Source: Planctomycetota bacterium (GTDB taxonomy: Bacteria; Planctomycetota; Phycisphaerae; Phycisphaerales; UBA1924). From it: a DNA stretch of 8,119 bases. The notes beneath the pieces were generated by a model. It ran no database searches, was not told the DNA's origin, and was given only the letters and a program-made list of their open reading frames with translations. The DNA is taken from assembly GCA_017303565.1 (NCBI GenBank), contig JAFLCM010000101.1, forward strand, positions 1 to 8,119. The letters run 5' to 3'. How positions within the stretch are numbered: the stretch's first letter is position 1; every line of letters begins with the position of its first letter. A program made the translations under genes and the position numbers. Shown here piece by piece: positions 1 through 6,636 of this stretch.

Positions 1-240
1 GCTGCGGGCCTCCACCTCGGCCTTCATCCCCGTGACCATCTGGACGTGGCGCTGCACACCCTCGACCAGCGAGATCAGCGCATCGCCGGTGGGCAGCCCG
101 CCCGCCGCCATCGCGCTCCACCCCACCGACCCATGGCCGGAGGAGGCGTGACCCGACGAGGCGTGCCCGTCCGCGACGGGGGCGTTCGGCTGCGCGGCGG
201 GGTCAGGATCGGTCCCCGGCTGGGGCTGGTGGTCGTGCAT
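1..240 (-). CDS. Unrecognised protein, N-terminal part only (cut by left window edge)
   Basis: An open minus-strand frame runs from an ATG at 240-238 to the window edge with no stop, giving 80 visible residues. The start MHDHQPQPGT leads into a low-complexity segment rich in Pro, Ala, Gly, Ser and His, with a short duplicated stretch (GHASSGHASSGHG, about residues 30-37 onward). A helical, more ordinary segment follows at about residues 50-80 (ALISLVEGVQRHV, then MKAEVEARS), which could begin a coiled coil. There is no signal peptide or membrane segment. A GGGAG stretch lies a few bases upstream of the ATG as a plausible ribosome binding site. The frame stays open further upstream, so a longer N-terminus cannot be excluded. 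Codon third positions are strongly G/C, as in the real genes here. It is divergent from the phosphatase gene at 557. I do not recognise a family and propose no function. Confidence 0.55.
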   Translation of the reverse strand, partial: MHDHQPQPGTDPDPAAQPNAPVADGHASSGHASSGHGSVGWSAMAAGGLPTGDALISLVEGVQRHVQMVTGMKAEVEARS

Positions 241-556
241 GACGGGCTCCCGTGCCTCGGCGGCGCGCGGAACCCTCCGGGTGAAGGGACCGGCGAACCG
301 AGAATCACGCTTTGGGTCGGCACGTCCGAGGCCTTGCTCCACGCCACCGCCCCCGCGACTCGGTGGTTCGTCGCCCCGGTCTCGGACCAACCGCACACGG
401 GCCCAAACCCGCCCCCCGATAACCAAAAACCATGGCGGGGGTCGGACCGGATGACCGAACGGGGGCATCCAAACCCGCCCGACGAGTGCTCCTCCCGATG
501 TTTGCATCGTGTTTGGTCTGTCGGCTCTCGTCACGACCGCCTGAAAGGCACGACTC
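241..556. other. Divergent intergenic region
   Basis: About 316 bases lie between the divergent starts of the partial minus-strand gene (ATG at 240) and the phosphatase gene (ATG at 557). Long open frames cross it, but their translations are Arg/Pro/Gly-rich shadow-like sequence. The only repeat I see is the 10-mer AAACCCGCCC at 404-413 and 471-480. The promoters for both flanking genes should lie here, but I found no convincing -35/-10 pair. A TTGCAT at 502-507 has no partner at the right distance. Confidence 0.6.
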
Positions 557-1444
557 ATGCCCGCGACGTCACTCCCGACAGCTTCCGATCCGACAGCCGC
601 CACCGAAGCGCCCGCCCACGCGATGGCGTGTGTCGAGATCTGGGGCGGGAACGAGCCGACCTCGACCGCGGTCAGCACGCCCGGCATCGACGCGTACATC
701 TACAGCCGCCCGTTCGAGTCCCAGCACGCGGGGGGCGACATCCACTATGTCTCCCTGTGTTCCGCCGGGAACATCGCCCGGTTCGTGGTCGCGGACGTCG
801 CCGGGCACGGGGCCGAGGTGGCGGAACTGGCCTCCGGGCTCCGCGGCATGATGCGCCGCAACATCAACACCCTTGACCAGACCCGCTTCGCCCGTTCTCT
901 GAATCGCCTGTTCTCGCAGGAGAACACCTCCGGGAGGTTCGCCACCGCGCTCCTCGCGACCTACTGGGCGCCGGACGACCAACTCATCCTCTGCAACGCC
1001 GGGCACCCTCGACCCATGCATTATCGGGCTGAGGCGAACGTCTGGTCTGTGCTGGAGGATCGCCCGGGTGTGAACGCGAGCGAGGCTCCCGGCAACCTTC
1101 CGTTGGGCATTATCCACCCGACCCCCTACACCCAGTCGGCCTACCCCTTGAAGAGGGACGACGTGGTGGTGATCTACACCGACGCGCTCGTCGAGGCGAA
1201 ATCGCCCTCAGGCGAGATGCTCCGCGAGGCCGGGCTGCTTGAGATGCTCGGGTCGCTCGACACACGACATCCCGATCGGCTCATCGAGGCGCTGCTGGCC
1301 CGGATCGCCGAGTTCACCGGCGGGAGGCCGCTCGATGACGATGTCACGGTGTTGGTCCTGCACCACAACGCGGCCGACCCGCCGGCGTACACGCTGGGCG
1401 AGAAGGTGGCGGCGGTGGGGCGCTGGCTCGGGCTGCGCCACTGA
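557..1444 (+). CDS. PP2C-type serine/threonine phosphatase, SpoIIE/RsbU family
   Basis: The 295-residue protein carries the PPM/SpoIIE phosphatase motifs in order: AGGD at 58-61, DVAGHG at 80-85, NAGHP at 147-151, YTDALVEA at 207-214 and DDDVTVLVL at 260-268. Asp61, Asp80, Asp209 and Asp261/262 are the likely metal ligands. The family removes phosphate from Ser/Thr of partner proteins, typically anti-anti-sigma factors in partner-switching. No sensor domain, response-regulator domain or membrane segment is present, only a loose N-terminus of about 25 residues followed by CVEIWGGN, a motif I associate with planctomycete members. The start at 557 is supported by GAAAGG at 543-548, eight bases upstream; Met23 is an alternative. 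No anti-sigma kinase or STAS-domain partner is in the window, so its target is unknown. The gene appears to be a single transcription unit; I see no clear terminator after it. The family call is firm, the specific pathway is inference. Confidence 0.9.
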   Translation: MPATSLPTASDPTAATEAPAHAMACVEIWGGNEPTSTAVSTPGIDAYIYSRPFESQHAGGDIHYVSLCSAGNIARFVVADVAGHGAEVAELASGLRGMMRRNINTLDQTRFARSLNRLFSQENTSGRFATALLATYWAPDDQLILCNAGHPRPMHYRAEANVWSVLEDRPGVNASEAPGNLPLGIIHPTPYTQSAYPLKRDDVVVIYTDALVEAKSPSGEMLREAGLLEMLGSLDTRHPDRLIEALLARIAEFTGGRPLDDDVTVLVLHHNAADPPAYTLGEKVAAVGRWLGLRH

Positions 1445-1577
1445 GTCGCTGAGGTACTCGGCCGGAATCAAACGCTTGTTTGGCGCGGATTTCGGCGGTT
1501 TCAGGGCGGGACAGGCCAAAAAGCGCCAGAATTTTCTTCCAACCCGTGATCGAACGCTTGCATCCTCGCCGGATCGG

Positions 1578-1616
1578 GGTACTTTCCCTCCGTTGGGATG
1601 CTCGAGGGAGGGTACC
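1578..1616 (+). promoter_or_regulatory. Imperfect hairpin in the leader upstream of the exported protein
   Basis: GGTA (1578-1581) and CCCTCC (1586-1591) pair with GGAGGGTACC (1607-1616), giving a 10-bp stem with a 4-base bulge (CTTT) and a 15-base loop. It lies about 105 bases before the ATG at 1721. There is no T-run after it, so it is not an obvious terminator. It could be a 5'-UTR structure, a protein-binding site or chance. The rest of 1445-1720 holds no gene I can support; a TTGCAT/TACTTT pair (1558-1563, 1580-1585, 16-bp spacing) is a weak promoter candidate. Confidence 0.3.
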
Positions 1617-1706
1617 ACAAGTACTCTGAGCGTCTCGCGTCGGATCGACACGTCATTCTTTGGTCATTCGGGTTGCTTTGTGAGCGCACCCGTCTGGCAG
1701 AAGAAC

Positions 1707-1711
1707 AGGAG
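1707..1711 (+). promoter_or_regulatory. Shine-Dalgarno AGGAG that fixes the start at 1721
   Basis: AGGAG sits nine bases before the ATG at 1721. This favours that start over an upstream in-frame ATG at 1598, which would put 41 uncharacteristic residues in front of an otherwise normal signal peptide. Confidence 0.75.
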
Positions 1712-1720
1712 TTGGAAGAA

Positions 1721-2314
1721 ATGATCCTCAGCAAGAAGCTCGAACTTCACCTCGCGGCGATCGCCGCTGCCGGCGCCGGCATGGCCGTCGCCTCCGAGTC
1801 GCAGGCTGCCGTCGTCAGCAGCGGCCCGGTCAACATCACCATCCCCGCCACCACCGCCGGCGTGTACCTGAACGTCGTCACCGGCGTCAGCAGCACCACC
1901 CCGGCTTCGGCTCCCGGTTGGGACGTCAACCCCTGGGGCTCCACCAGCCTCGGCCTGTTCAACCCCGCCGCCCCCGCTGGCGGCGTGTACACGAACATCG
2001 CCGGTAACTACAACCTGCCCGTCGGCGCGGTTGTCGGCGGCGGCCCCTGGGGCTCGCTGTCTCCCACCGCTCTCAACTGGAACCTGAACTCCGACAACAA
2101 CTACGTCGGCTTCCGCTTCCAGAACGAGACCAACGGCAACGCCACCCACTTCGGCTACATGCAGATCCGCATCGGCGCCACGATCACCACCCGGTCGATC
2201 ATCGCCTACGCCTACGAGAACGTGGCGAACACCAACATCACCGTCCCCACCCCCGGCGCTGCCAGCCTCCTGGCCGTCGGCGCTGCCGGCCTCCTCGGCC
2301 GTCGCCGCAAGTAA
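1721..2314 (+). CDS. Small exported protein with PEP-CTERM-like sorting tail (Pro-Thr-Pro variant)
   Basis: The 197-residue protein begins with a signal peptide: Lys5-Lys6, a hydrophobic Ala-rich core at about 10-24, and a likely cleavage near Ser-Gln-Ala-Ala at 27-30. The mature part is Gly/Asn/Thr-rich and cysteine-free. Its segment at about 128-165 (VGFRF, then HFGYMQIRIG, then IIAYAYEN) is the beta-rich pattern seen in many PEP-CTERM proteins. The C-terminus is a sorting-signal-like triad: Pro-Thr-Pro at 176-178, a hydrophobic Ala/Leu stretch at about 180-192, and Arg-Arg-Arg-Lys at 194-197. In known PEP-CTERM systems an exosortase recognises such a tail and the protein goes to the cell surface or matrix; no exosortase gene is in the window. 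The Asn-rich middle could carry glycans, which is inference. The gene has its own strong ribosome binding site and terminator, so it looks monocistronic. Its exact role is unknown. Confidence 0.85.
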   Translation: MILSKKLELHLAAIAAAGAGMAVASESQAAVVSSGPVNITIPATTAGVYLNVVTGVSSTTPASAPGWDVNPWGSTSLGLFNPAAPAGGVYTNIAGNYNLPVGAVVGGGPWGSLSPTALNWNLNSDNNYVGFRFQNETNGNATHFGYMQIRIGATITTRSIIAYAYENVANTNITVPTPGAASLLAVGAAGLLGRRRK

Positions 2315-2347
2315 TCCTTGCCGCTTCGCAGCACTCCTTGATTCCCG

Positions 2348-2385
2348 ACACGGGCGGCTCTTCGGAGCCGCCCGTGTTCTTTTTT
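2348..2385 (+). terminator. Strong intrinsic (Rho-independent) terminator
   Basis: A perfect 13-bp GC-rich stem (2348-2360 pairing with 2365-2377) closes on a TTCG tetraloop (2361-2364), and a further G-U pair is possible at its base. It is followed by TC and six T residues (2380-2385). It lies 34 bases after the stop of the exported-protein gene and ends that transcript. It separates the unit from the phosphodiesterase gene at 2462. Confidence 0.95.
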
Positions 2386-2425
2386 GCCCGGCACCTCGCG
2401 GCTCACGCCCGCCCCTGATTCGCGC

Positions 2426-2454
2426 GGGACACCTCCCATCCCGACCGATAGCAT
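2426..2454 (+). promoter_or_regulatory. Candidate promoter for a leaderless mRNA
   Basis: GGGACA (2426-2431, four of six matches to TTGACA) and TAGCAT (2449-2454, four of six matches to TATAAT) are 17 bp apart, just after the terminator and before the ATG at 2462. Transcription starting about seven bases past the -10 would begin at the start codon itself. That would fit the absence of any Shine-Dalgarno sequence there. The match to consensus is modest and the call is speculative. Confidence 0.25.
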
Positions 2455-2461
2455 CCACCCC

Positions 2462-4573
2462 ATGACCCAGCGCCTCGCACGCAAACTGCTCGTCGTCGGC
2501 TGGGACGCCGCGGACTGGAAGATCATCGACCCACTCATGGTGATGGGGCGGCTGCCCACGCTGAAAGCGCTGATCGACTCGGGCGTGCGGGCCGACCTGC
2601 GGACGCTCGAGCCCCGCCTTTCGCCGCTGCTCTGGACCTCGATCGCCACCGGCAAGCGGGCGGACAAGCACGGCATCCTGAACTTCGTGGAGCCGGACCC
2701 GGCCGGGACCGGGCTGCGTCTCTCCACCAGCACGTCCCGCAAGTGCAAGGCGCTGTGGAACATCCTTAGCCAGTCGGGCATCCGCACGAACGTCGTCGGC
2801 TGGTACGCCACCCACCCGGCGGAGCCGGTCCTCGGGACGGTGGTGTCCAACCTGCTGTTCGAGGGGGTGCCGCGGCAGTCTCCGGGGTCGGACGCGGACT
2901 GGCCGCTGCCGCCGCAGACGGTGCACCCCGACGCCCTGCGGGAGGCGATCAGCGACCTGCGGCTCCACCCGGCGGAGGTGGCCCGGGCGGAACTGGGGGC
3001 GTTCGGGGCCGCCATCGAAAGCCTGCCCGACAGCGACCCACGCCCGGCCCTGATGCAGAAACTCCTCGCCCAGGCGGCGAGCGTCCAGAACATCGCCACA
3101 TGGCTGCTCGACCCCGAGACGAAGTACGAGGGCGTCCTGCCCGCCGAAGTGACCTTCGTCTTCAACGAAGCGGTCGACGTGTTCGGGCACCACTTCATGC
3201 AGTACCGGGCCCCGAAGATGCCCCACGTGAGCGACGCCGACCACGAGGTCTACCGCCACGTCATGGAGGGCATCTACCAGGTGCAGGACATGATGCTGGC
3301 CCGCCTCTTGGAACTGTCAGGGCCTGAGACGACCGTGATCGTGCTCTCGGACCACGGGTTCCACAGCGACCACCTGCGCCCGGCGGTCAGCCCTTCGGTG
3401 AACGACGAGCACGCGGCGATGGACGCCACCTGGCACCGGGAACTCGGGATTCTGGTCATGGCCGGGCCGGGGATCGCGCGGGCCGCGACACTCCACGGCC
3501 CGACGCTTCTGGACATCGCACCGACCATCCTGACGCTCCTGGGCCTGCCGATCGGGGCCGACATGGACGGTCGCCCGCTGATCGAGGCCCTGTCGGAGCC
3601 GGTCACGCCCGATCGGGTGTTCTCGTGGGACGACCTGCCGGGCGAGTCGGGCATGCACCCGCCGGGCGCGCGGGTGGACCCCCTGGAGGCCACGCAGGCG
3701 CTGAAACAGCTCGTCGACCTCGGCTATCTCGCGTCGCTGCCGGGCACGGTGGAAGAGCAGTACGCGCTGGTGGAGCGGGAATCGAAGTTCAACCTCGCCA
3801 TCGTGCAGATGTCCGCCGGGCGGATCGTGCCGGCGGCGGAGATCCTCCAGGGCCTGAACGCTTCTCACCCCGGCGAGCCTCGGTACGCCATCAACCTCGC
3901 GCAGTGCCTGTACCAGTTGGCCCGGTTCGCGGACGGTCGGGCCGTGCTGGAGGCGCTGCTGCGTCACCACCCCGACCTGCCGGACGCCAAGGTGTTCCTG
4001 GGGGCGGCCCTGATCGCCGAGGGCAAGCCCGAGCAGGCGCTGGCGCACCTGGAGGCGGCCCAGTCGCACGCCAGCGTGGCCCCGGAGCGGGACTGCCTGA
4101 TCGGGCGGGCCTACGCCCTGATGCGCCAGCCCGACAAGGCCGAGTCGGCGTACGCCCGCGCGGCCCACGCCGACCCGCACAACCCCAAGGCGCACGCCGG
4201 ATTGGCCACGGTGGCGCTCATCCGCGGTCGGTTCGACGCCGCGGCGGAGCACGCCTTTCAGGCGGTGCAGGTGCAGCACTTCTTCCCCGAGGGGCACTTC
4301 CTGCTGGGGCAGGCCCTGACGTGGATGAAGCAGTTCGACCAGGCGGTGCAGTTCCTGAACATCGCGGTGTCGATGCAGCCGGGGTACCTCGACGCCCACC
4401 GCTTCCTCGCGTCGATCCACCGCTCCCGCGGCGACGTCGACAACGCCCGCAAGCACCGGCTGGCGGCGGAGGAGATCATGGCGCGGGCGAAGATGGGCGA
4501 TGCCGCCCAGTTCGACCCGCTGGCCGAGGCCCCGATGGGGCCGATGGAGTGGGAGCGGCGTTCGGGGCAGTGA
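2462..4573 (+). CDS. Alkaline-phosphatase-superfamily phosphodiesterase/phosphohydrolase fused to C-terminal TPR repeats
   Basis: The 703-residue protein starts almost directly in the catalytic domain: KLLVVGWDAADWK at about 8-20 supplies metal-ligand Asp15. The segment LSPLLWTSIATGK (53-65) aligns with the nucleophile region of nucleotide pyrophosphatases; Ser54 is my best guess for the nucleophile, with Thr59/Ser60 as alternatives. Further metal-ligand motifs are Asp239-x-x-x-His243, Asp297-His298 (LSDHGF) and His325. HGPTLLDIAPTILTLLGLP near 340-360 closes the fold. From about 440 to 690 there are at least six TPR-type helical pairs, presumably for protein binding. No signal peptide or membrane segment is visible, so it is probably cytoplasmic. 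The substrate is unknown. The start at 2462 is chosen because family members begin just before this Asp motif. An upstream in-frame ATG at 2384 lies inside the terminator's T-run and is rejected. There is no Shine-Dalgarno sequence. Confidence 0.88.
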   Translation: MTQRLARKLLVVGWDAADWKIIDPLMVMGRLPTLKALIDSGVRADLRTLEPRLSPLLWTSIATGKRADKHGILNFVEPDPAGTGLRLSTSTSRKCKALWNILSQSGIRTNVVGWYATHPAEPVLGTVVSNLLFEGVPRQSPGSDADWPLPPQTVHPDALREAISDLRLHPAEVARAELGAFGAAIESLPDSDPRPALMQKLLAQAASVQNIATWLLDPETKYEGVLPAEVTFVFNEAVDVFGHHFMQYRAPKMPHVSDADHEVYRHVMEGIYQVQDMMLARLLELSGPETTVIVLSDHGFHSDHLRPAVSPSVNDEHAAMDATWHRELGILVMAGPGIARAATLHGPTLLDIAPTILTLLGLPIGADMDGRPLIEALSEPVTPDRVFSWDDLPGESGMHPPGARVDPLEATQALKQLVDLGYLASLPGTVEEQYALVERESKFNLAIVQMSAGRIVPAAEILQGLNASHPGEPRYAINLAQCLYQLARFADGRAVLEALLRHHPDLPDAKVFLGAALIAEGKPEQALAHLEAAQSHASVAPERDCLIGRAYALMRQPDKAESAYARAAHADPHNPKAHAGLATVALIRGRFDAAAEHAFQAVQVQHFFPEGHFLLGQALTWMKQFDQAVQFLNIAVSMQPGYLDAHRFLASIHRSRGDVDNARKHRLAAEEIMARAKMGDAAQFDPLAEAPMGPMEWERRSGQ

Positions 4574-4733
4574 CGGGTTCGCGGGCGGGGTCGGTGAAGC
4601 GTTTTTCCGGCGTTTTCTCGGGGCGTTCGGGTGTTCCCGCCTGTCGGCGGGGCGGACGCCACCGCTATGCTTGCCCGGTCATCTGATCCGAGTTCACGCC
4701 GACCGCTCACCGAAGACCCGGTGGCGGCGACGC

Positions 4734-4737
4734 AAGG
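4734..4737 (+). promoter_or_regulatory. AAGG ribosome binding site that supports the mutase start at 4745
   Basis: AAGG lies seven bases before the ATG at 4745. In-frame ATGs at 4631 and 4667 lack comparable sites and would add residues that do not look like the family. A TATGCT at 4666-4671 could be a -10 element, but no -35 accompanies it. Confidence 0.5.
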
Positions 4738-4744
4738 TCTTGTC

Positions 4745-6610
4745 ATGTCCACGACTTCCTTCCCAACGACCACCCCCGCCCGCACCTCGGTCTCCGGCCC
4801 CGCCGGGGGCGTGGACCCCCACGCCGTGACCATCTCGGGCATGGTGCTGGACGCGGTCTACGCGCCGGGCCAGCCGGCGGTGGAGTCCTTGCGCTCGGCG
4901 GAGGCGATCGACACGCACCTGGGCAAAGGCGGCGTGCCGGGGCAGTTCCCGTACACGCGCGGCCTGTTCCCGCAGGGCTACCGCACCCGCTTGTGGACGA
5001 TGCGCCAGTTCGCGGGCTTCGGTTCGGCGGACGACACCAACCGGCGCTTCAAGTACCTGCTGGAGCAGGCGAACTTCGGGCGCGTTGACCAGAAGGCCAA
5101 CACCGGGCTCTCGACCGCGTTCGACCTGCCGACGCTGATGGGCCGCGACTCGGACGACCCGCTCGCCACCGGCGAGGTGGGGCGCTGCGGCGTGGCGATC
5201 GACACCGTGGAGGACATGCACCGCCTGTACGCCGACATCCCGGTGGACAAGGTGACCGTCAGCCAGACGATCAACGGGCCGGCGTGCGTGATCTGGGCGA
5301 TGTACCTGGCGATGGCGCAGCAGCGCGGCATCAGTTGGACCACGCTCGGCGGCACGCTGCAGAACGACATCCTCAAGGAGTTCCACAGCCAGAACGAGTT
5401 CATCTACCCGCCCGAGGCGTCGGTGAAGCTCGTGGTGGACACCATCGAGTTCCAGAGCAAGTTCGTGCCCAGGTGGAACTCGGTGAGCATCTCGGGCTAC
5501 CACATCCGCGAGGCGGGCTCGACGGCGGTGCAGGAACTGGCCTTCACGCTCCGCGACGGGATGGAGTACGTCGAGGCGTGCCTGCTGCGGGGCATGGACA
5601 TCGACGAGTTCGCGCCGCGGCTGAGTTTCTTCTTCAACAGCCACAACGAGTTCTTCGAGGAGGTGTGCAAGCTGCGCGCCGCCCGGCGCATCTGGGCCCG
5701 CGCCATGCGGTACCGCTACGGCGCCAAGAACGAGCGCTCGTGGTTCATGAAGACCCACGTGCAGACCGCCGGCTGCAGCCTGACCGAGCAGCAGCCCATG
5801 AACAACATCGTGCGCGTCGCCTACCAGGCGATGGCGGCGGTGCTCGGCGGCTGCCAGTCGCTGCACACCGACAGCATGGACGAGACGCTCGGCCTGCCGA
5901 CGGAGCAGGCGGTGACGGTGGCGCTGCGCACCCAGCAGATCCTGGCCCACGAGACGGGCGTGACGCGCGTGACCGACCCCCTGGGCGGCGCGTGGTTCAT
6001 CGAGAACCTGACCGACCGCATGGAGGCGGGGGCGCTGGAACTGATCGAGGAGATTGATGGGATGGGGGTGTCGAGAGGGACCAGAGACCAGGCATCAGGC
6101 ATCAGGTCGGATGCCGGGTCCGCGACCGGTGCCCGGTCCCCGGTCCCCGGTGTCTCCCACGGGGCCTACCTCCCGTGGAGCCGCTCCGGCGGCGTGGTGC
6201 AGGGCATCCACAAGGGCTACTTCCGGCGCGCGATCGCCGAGGCCAGTTACCGCTTCAGCGAGGAGTGCGAGGCGAAGGACCGCATCATCGTCGGCGTGAA
6301 CGAGTACATCGACCCCGATGAGAAGCGCGCCATCGAGATCCTCGAGATCCCGCACCAGGTGGAGGTGGACCAGTGCGAACGCCTGGCGGCGTTCAAGCAG
6401 CGCCGAGACACCGCAAAGGTGAACGCCGCGCTGGAACGCGTCCGCGCCGCCTGCCAGAAGGGCGACCCGGAGGCGGAGAAGATGGGCCTGGACCGGCACA
6501 ACGTGATGCCGGCGCTGGTGAACGCGGCGCTGGCCAACTGCACGATGGGCGAGATGGTGCAGGCGATGGCGGACGTGTACGGGCGGTATTCTGGGGGGCC
6601 GGAGTGGTGA
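4745..6610 (+). CDS. B12-dependent acyl-CoA mutase, large (catalytic) subunit; isobutyryl-CoA-mutase-like pocket
   Basis: The 621-residue protein is the TIM-barrel catalytic chain of the methylmalonyl-CoA mutase family, which rearranges acyl-CoA carbon skeletons with adenosylcobalamin. Recognisable stretches are YTRGLFP (70-76), LWTMRQFAGFGSADDTN (83-99), LSTAFDLPT (122-130), GTLQNDILKEF (203-213), WNSVSISGYHIREAG (244-258, with His253 matching the catalytic His of MCM), FAPRLSFFFN (289-298) and QSLHTDSMDE (371-380). The C-terminal cobalamin-binding domain (DxHxxG) is absent, so it must pair with a separate small subunit, as in two-subunit mutases. Two substrate-site positions differ from MCM: Phe89 for the MCM Tyr and Gln216 for the MCM Arg that holds the carboxylate. 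A neutral branched acyl-CoA is therefore likelier than methylmalonyl-CoA. Two extra segments are present: about residues 109-118, and a 41-residue insert at 442-482 between MG and GVVQ. No small subunit or MeaB-type chaperone gene is in the window. Confidence 0.9.
   Translation: MSTTSFPTTTPARTSVSGPAGGVDPHAVTISGMVLDAVYAPGQPAVESLRSAEAIDTHLGKGGVPGQFPYTRGLFPQGYRTRLWTMRQFAGFGSADDTNRRFKYLLEQANFGRVDQKANTGLSTAFDLPTLMGRDSDDPLATGEVGRCGVAIDTVEDMHRLYADIPVDKVTVSQTINGPACVIWAMYLAMAQQRGISWTTLGGTLQNDILKEFHSQNEFIYPPEASVKLVVDTIEFQSKFVPRWNSVSISGYHIREAGSTAVQELAFTLRDGMEYVEACLLRGMDIDEFAPRLSFFFNSHNEFFEEVCKLRAARRIWARAMRYRYGAKNERSWFMKTHVQTAGCSLTEQQPMNNIVRVAYQAMAAVLGGCQSLHTDSMDETLGLPTEQAVTVALRTQQILAHETGVTRVTDPLGGAWFIENLTDRMEAGALELIEEIDGMGVSRGTRDQASGIRSDAGSATGARSPVPGVSHGAYLPWSRSGGVVQGIHKGYFRRAIAEASYRFSEECEAKDRIIVGVNEYIDPDEKRAIEILEIPHQVEVDQCERLAAFKQRRDTAKVNAALERVRAACQKGDPEAEKMGLDRHNVMPALVNAALANCTMGEMVQAMADVYGRYSGGPEW
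6068..6190 (+). repeat. In-frame 123-bp insert in the mutase gene, built around 7-bp repeats
   Basis: The family normally reads Met-Gly-Gly followed by a helix ending in GY. Here Met-Gly (6062-6067) and Gly-Val-Val (6191-6199) are separated by 123 bases (41 codons). From 6079 to 6155 the DNA has a 7-bp period, eleven units: GACCAGA/GACCAGG at 6079-6092, CATCAGG twice at 6093-6106, and GGTCCCC twice at 6135-6148 are the clearest. The two ends are roughly complementary: GGGACC at 6077-6082 pairs with GGTCCC at 6135-6140 or 6142-6147, GGCATC at 6091-6096 with GGTGCC at 6128-6133 (one wobble), and GGCATC at 6098-6103 with GATGCC at 6110-6115 around a 6-base loop. Codons AGA, AGG, TCA and GCA cluster here although the rest of the gene uses CGN and G/C-ending codons. 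The insert keeps the frame. Confidence 0.75.
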
Positions 6611-6636
6611 GGGGGGAGGCGGGGAACGTCGGGCGG

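Noticed and set aside
404..480. Repeated AAACCCGCCC (404-413 and 471-480)
   Set aside because: It is only 10 bp in GC-rich DNA with no further similarity around the copies. Chance is a sufficient explanation.
46..876. A 276-codon plus-strand frame across the left end and divergent region
   Set aside because: Its sequence is low-complexity Arg/Pro/Gly and its 3' half overlaps the phosphatase in another frame.
1466..1485. CAAAC/GTTTG mini-hairpin after the phosphatase as a terminator
   Set aside because: The stem is only 5 bp, A/T-rich and without a T-run, so it is too weak to call.
1664..3259. A 531-codon open frame on the minus strand
   Set aside because: It runs antisense across the exported-protein gene, the terminator and the phosphodiesterase gene. 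Its translation is Arg/Gly/Val/Asp-rich without family motifs, as expected from the opposite strand of high-GC3 genes.
3625..4686. A 353-codon plus-strand frame overlapping the TPR region
   Set aside because: It is an Arg/Gly/Ala/Pro-rich out-of-frame reading of the TPR-coding DNA, which itself translates to clear TPR repeats.
4574..4744. Possible cobalamin riboswitch before the B12-dependent mutase
   Set aside because: The 171-base gap is short, and I see neither a B12-box-like conserved core nor a terminator/antiterminator pair.
4694..5950. A 418-codon open frame on the minus strand opposite the mutase
   Set aside because: It is antisense to well-conserved mutase codons, and its His/Arg/Leu/Val-rich translation shows no recognisable domain.
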